A stretch of 6,930 nt of DNA from Oscillospiraceae bacterium (GTDB lineage: Bacteria > Bacillota > Clostridia > Oscillospirales > Oscillospiraceae): contig JAISTA010000096.1 of the NCBI GenBank assembly GCA_031272845.1, forward strand, positions 1-6,930, in the 5' to 3' direction. Position numbers and translations under genes: made by a program. Shown here in pieces: positions 5,235 to 6,930 of the stretch. The notes under the pieces are model-generated. The model saw nothing but the letters and a program-made list of their open reading frames with translations, was not told the DNA's origin and searched no databases. Position 1 is the first letter of the stretch. Each line of letters begins with the position of its first letter.

Positions 5235-6407
5235 TTAAACCTTATTTATTGACAACAGCTTTTCTTTAAGCTCGTTTTCGATTCTGCCAAGCTCAACCTC
5301 GGCCTCAGCGCGTTTTGTGCGTCCCTCCGCCTGAATGCGCTGAACCTCCTCAAGCGTCTCGATAAGCGTGACATTTGTCGCCTTTAGCGTATCAATGTCC
5401 GCGATTCCGCGCTCGGATTCCTTGGCGATCTCAACGGAGCCGGTCTTGAGAATTTCCGCATTCTTACGCAAAAGCGCGTTCGTCATCTCTGAAACCTCGC
5501 GCTGCGCTTCCATCGCAACCGTTGAATTATGCATACCGATAGCGAGAACCATCTGGCTCTTCCAAAGCGGAATAGTGCTTGAAACGGAGGTCTGAATTTT
5601 CTCGACAAGCAGCGTGTCATTATTCTGAATCAGCCGGATTTGCGGCGCCATCTGGATCGAAATCATACGCGTCAGCTCAAGGTCGTACAGCTTTTTCTCA
5701 AAGCGATTGACCATATTCGCGTAGTCGTTCGCCCTCTGCGCATCCTCCGGCAAGCCGGACTGCTCCGCCGCCCTTTGCAGCTCCGGCAGCGTCACCGTTC
5801 TGCACTCCTCAAGCTTTTTCTTTCCGGCGAGGATATACATCGTCAGCTCTTTGAAATAGCCCTCGTTCAGCTCATACATTTTGTCGAGCATCGCCGCGTC
5901 CTTTAAGAGCTGCATTTGGTGCTTTTCAAGCATTTCGGAGATGTTCTCGACGTTTGTCTCAACCTTTGCATAGTCGGCCTTTATCTGCGCTATTTTGTTT
6001 GAAGCTTTTTTGCGCAGACCGAACAGACCCTTTTTCTCCTCAGTATCATAGTTAAAGCCCTTGAGCTCAACCACAAGACCTGACAGCATTTTCCCGACCT
6101 CGCCCGCGTCCCTTGTGCGCACCTTATCGAGCGTTGACTGCGAAAAATCCGCAATATTGCGCTGACTTGCGGCGCCGTAGGTCAGAATTTGATTTGTATT
6201 TGTAATGTCAATCTGTCCGGCAAACTCGGCAACCAGCTTTTGCTCTTCTTCAGACAGCTTGGACAGGTCGAGCACAGGCGCGCTTTCCGTTGCGCCGGGA
6301 GCAACCGGCACAGCAGCCTCTGACTCGGCGGCCGCAATAGCGGCTGCTGCGGAAAAGGAGGCGCTGCCGTCTAGTGTCAGGGACGGGGTGAAGTTTGTGT
6401 TTTCCAT
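5235..6407 (-). CDS. telA: TelA-family toxic anion resistance protein
   Basis: 390 aa, full length for the TelA (PF05816) family, whose founding member is linked to tellurite resistance; the biochemical function remains unclear. Recognisable parts are the family N-terminus NFTPSLTLDG (5-14), an Ala-rich linker (about 19-45), IDITNTNQILTYGAASQRNIADFSQ-type segment (66-90), VRTRDAGEVGKMLSGLVVELKGF (96-118), KHQMQLLKDAAMLDKMYE (162-179), YFKELTMYI (184-192), and the strongest block RMISIQMAPQIRLIQNND (247-264) followed by STIPLWKSQMVLAIG (277-291). The C-terminal half (about 300-386) is strongly charged and likely coiled coil. There is no signal peptide or membrane span, so it is cytoplasmic, perhaps acting at the membrane through its neighbour. 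It is the first gene of a minus-strand operon with a strong promoter (6467-6495). The nearest Shine-Dalgarno-like GGAG (complement of 6421-6424) is 13 nt from the ATG, longer than usual. Confidence 0.95.
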   Translation of the reverse strand: MENTNFTPSLTLDGSASFSAAAAIAAAESEAAVPVAPGATESAPVLDLSKLSEEEQKLVAEFAGQIDITNTNQILTYGAASQRNIADFSQSTLDKVRTRDAGEVGKMLSGLVVELKGFNYDTEEKKGLFGLRKKASNKIAQIKADYAKVETNVENISEMLEKHQMQLLKDAAMLDKMYELNEGYFKELTMYILAGKKKLEECRTVTLPELQRAAEQSGLPEDAQRANDYANMVNRFEKKLYDLELTRMISIQMAPQIRLIQNNDTLLVEKIQTSVSSTIPLWKSQMVLAIGMHNSTVAMEAQREVSEMTNALLRKNAEILKTGSVEIAKESERGIADIDTLKATNVTLIETLEEVQRIQAEGRTKRAEAEVELGRIENELKEKLLSINKV

Positions 6408-6466
6408 GGGTGGGATAACGCTCCGTTTGTATGATTAACGCAATGATATACTTGGTTTCTAAGAAT

Positions 6467-6495
6467 AATATACTATATTCCGAGTGATTTGTCAA
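6467..6495 (-). promoter_or_regulatory. Sigma-A-type promoter of the telA operon
   Basis: On the minus strand, a perfect TTGACA (complement of 6490-6495) and TATATT (complement of 6467-6472, one mismatch from consensus) are separated by exactly 17 bp. The predicted start near 6460 gives a leader of about 50 nt to the telA ATG at 6407. The surrounding sequence is AT-rich, unlike the genes. Confidence 0.85.
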
Positions 6496-6537
6496 GTGGG
6501 GGTGCAGTGTGTTTGCGGTTTTAGTACACGTCCCCAC
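6496..6537. repeat. Imperfect inverted repeat touching the telA -35 box
   Basis: GTGGGG (6496-6501) pairs with CCCCAC (6532-6537), with an inner GTGT (6507-6510)/ACAC (6525-6528) pairing. It lies between the trailer end of CRISPR array B and the telA promoter, and its left arm directly adjoins the -35 hexamer. It could be a regulator site or an RNA structure at the end of the array transcript; no proper U-run follows, so it is not called a terminator. Confidence 0.4.
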
Positions 6538-6570
6538 CCTATACCGTCATAGTGTGGCGGCAGTTAGGGC

Positions 6571-6930
6571 GGGGCAATCCATGTTTCTCAGTGAGGAGCG
6601 ACGTTTTTTTGAGGCCCCTTAGCAATTCCGGGCTGAGTATCAATCCACGCCCCTCATACAAGGGGCGACGACAGAGACCATAAAGCCCTCCTCGATTTTT
6701 GCGTTTCAATCCACGCTCCTCAGTGAGGAGCGACAAGTTGATAATCGCGCGGCCGTAGCACCCGGAGTGTTTCAATCCACGCTCCTCAGTGAGGAGCGAC
6801 CGGGTATAGGTCAGGCGTTGCCTGAATTAATCCCGTTTCAATCCACGCGCCTCAGTGAGGAGCGACGTAAAAATTTTGTGAAATATAATAAGTGCATTCC
6901 GTTTCAATCCACGCTCCTCAGTGAGGAGCG
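6571..6930 (-). CRISPR. Type I-C-like CRISPR array (array B), cut by the window end
   Basis: Repeats lie at 6571-6602, 6637-6669, 6703-6734, 6769-6800, 6835-6866 and 6901-6930 (last one lacks its final 2 bases because the window ends). Spacers are 6603-6636 (34 nt), 6670-6702 (33), 6735-6768 (34), 6801-6834 (34) and 6867-6900 (34). The consensus, 32 nt on the plus strand, begins GTTTCAATCCACG and its end is the palindrome CGCTCCTCA-G-TGAGGAGCG plus AC. The repeats at 6703 and 6769 are identical, 6901 matches over its visible part, and the one at 6835 has one change (T to G at base 15). The left-most repeat is degraded in its first half, marking the trailer end; the leader and any cas operon should lie to the right, outside the window. 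The minus-strand form ends GTGGATTGAAAC as in type I-C systems, where Cas5 processes the hairpin. The subtype is inferred from the repeat alone. Confidence 0.97.
6637..6669 (-). repeat. Variant CRISPR repeat with compensatory stem changes
   Basis: This 33-nt copy replaces the consensus stem CGCTCCT/AGGAGCG with CGCCCCT/AGGGGCG: both sides changed so that pairing is kept. Its loop is CATACA, where the consensus is centred on AGT. The first bases are GTAT, where the consensus has GTTT. A similar CCTCATACGAGG centre occurs in the 3027-3059 repeat of array A. Confidence 0.8.

Noticed and set aside
6250..6537. 95-aa minus-strand frame over the telA start
   Set aside because: It overlaps the telA coding start in another frame and spans the telA promoter; telA is certain by homology.
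6571..6636. Plus-strand terminator formed by the first repeat of array B and the following T-run (6604-6610)
   Set aside because: The stem next to the T-run is only CTCA/TGAG in this degraded repeat, is separated from the T-run by GAGCGAC, and no plus-strand gene ends here.
6539..6775. 78-aa open frame on the minus strand
   Set aside because: It lies across CRISPR repeats of array B; its repeated LLTE-type peptide comes from translating the repeats. Not a gene.

Overview
The window looks like a chromosomal segment of a low-to-moderate GC Gram-positive anaerobe, most likely a clostridial (Oscillospirales-like) Firmicute. The evidence is two surface proteins with SLH domains (cell-wall anchoring), a small lipoprotein, a TelA-family protein beside a LemA-like protein, sigma-A-type promoters (TTGACA-17-TATAAT-like), strong GGAGG ribosome binding sites, and a CRISPR repeat of type I-C form. 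Assignment below class level is a guess. No cas genes, tRNA, rRNA or transposase were seen.

Left part (1-3005), cell surface. A minus-strand lipoprotein gene (157-741) with two BLIP/DUF3862-like repeats is divergent from a plus-strand gene (1017-2081) for a secreted protein with one cadherin/Ig-like domain and three SLH repeats. The 275-bp region between them carries a promoter in each direction and two short palindromes. A second SLH protein gene (2202-3005, minus) converges on the first, and the two share one strong bidirectional terminator (2114-2173).

Right part (3027-6930), two CRISPR arrays enclosing an operon. Array A (3027-3254) is short and decayed: three full repeats plus a half repeat that ends 3 bp from a stop codon. 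Array B (6571 to beyond the window end) has six repeats, degenerate at its left end and regular to the right. The repeat is the same in both. Read on the minus strand it begins GTCGCTCC and ends GTGGATTGAAAC, so crRNAs should come from the minus strand and the leader should lie to the right. Between the arrays, all on the minus strand, are telA, a LemA-like membrane protein gene, a histidine phosphatase (CobC/PGM superfamily) and a BtuR/CobO-type corrinoid adenosyltransferase. The operon has a clear promoter at 6467-6495.

How the parts may work together: the first two operon genes suggest an envelope or stress function (TelA, LemA-like), the last two suggest cobalamin metabolism. The transcript of this operon would run directly into array A and then the second SLH gene, with no visible terminator between, so the relict array may be carried on the operon mRNA. 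I found no convincing new multi-gene system. The most unusual feature is this interleaving of decayed CRISPR repeats with a housekeeping-like operon.
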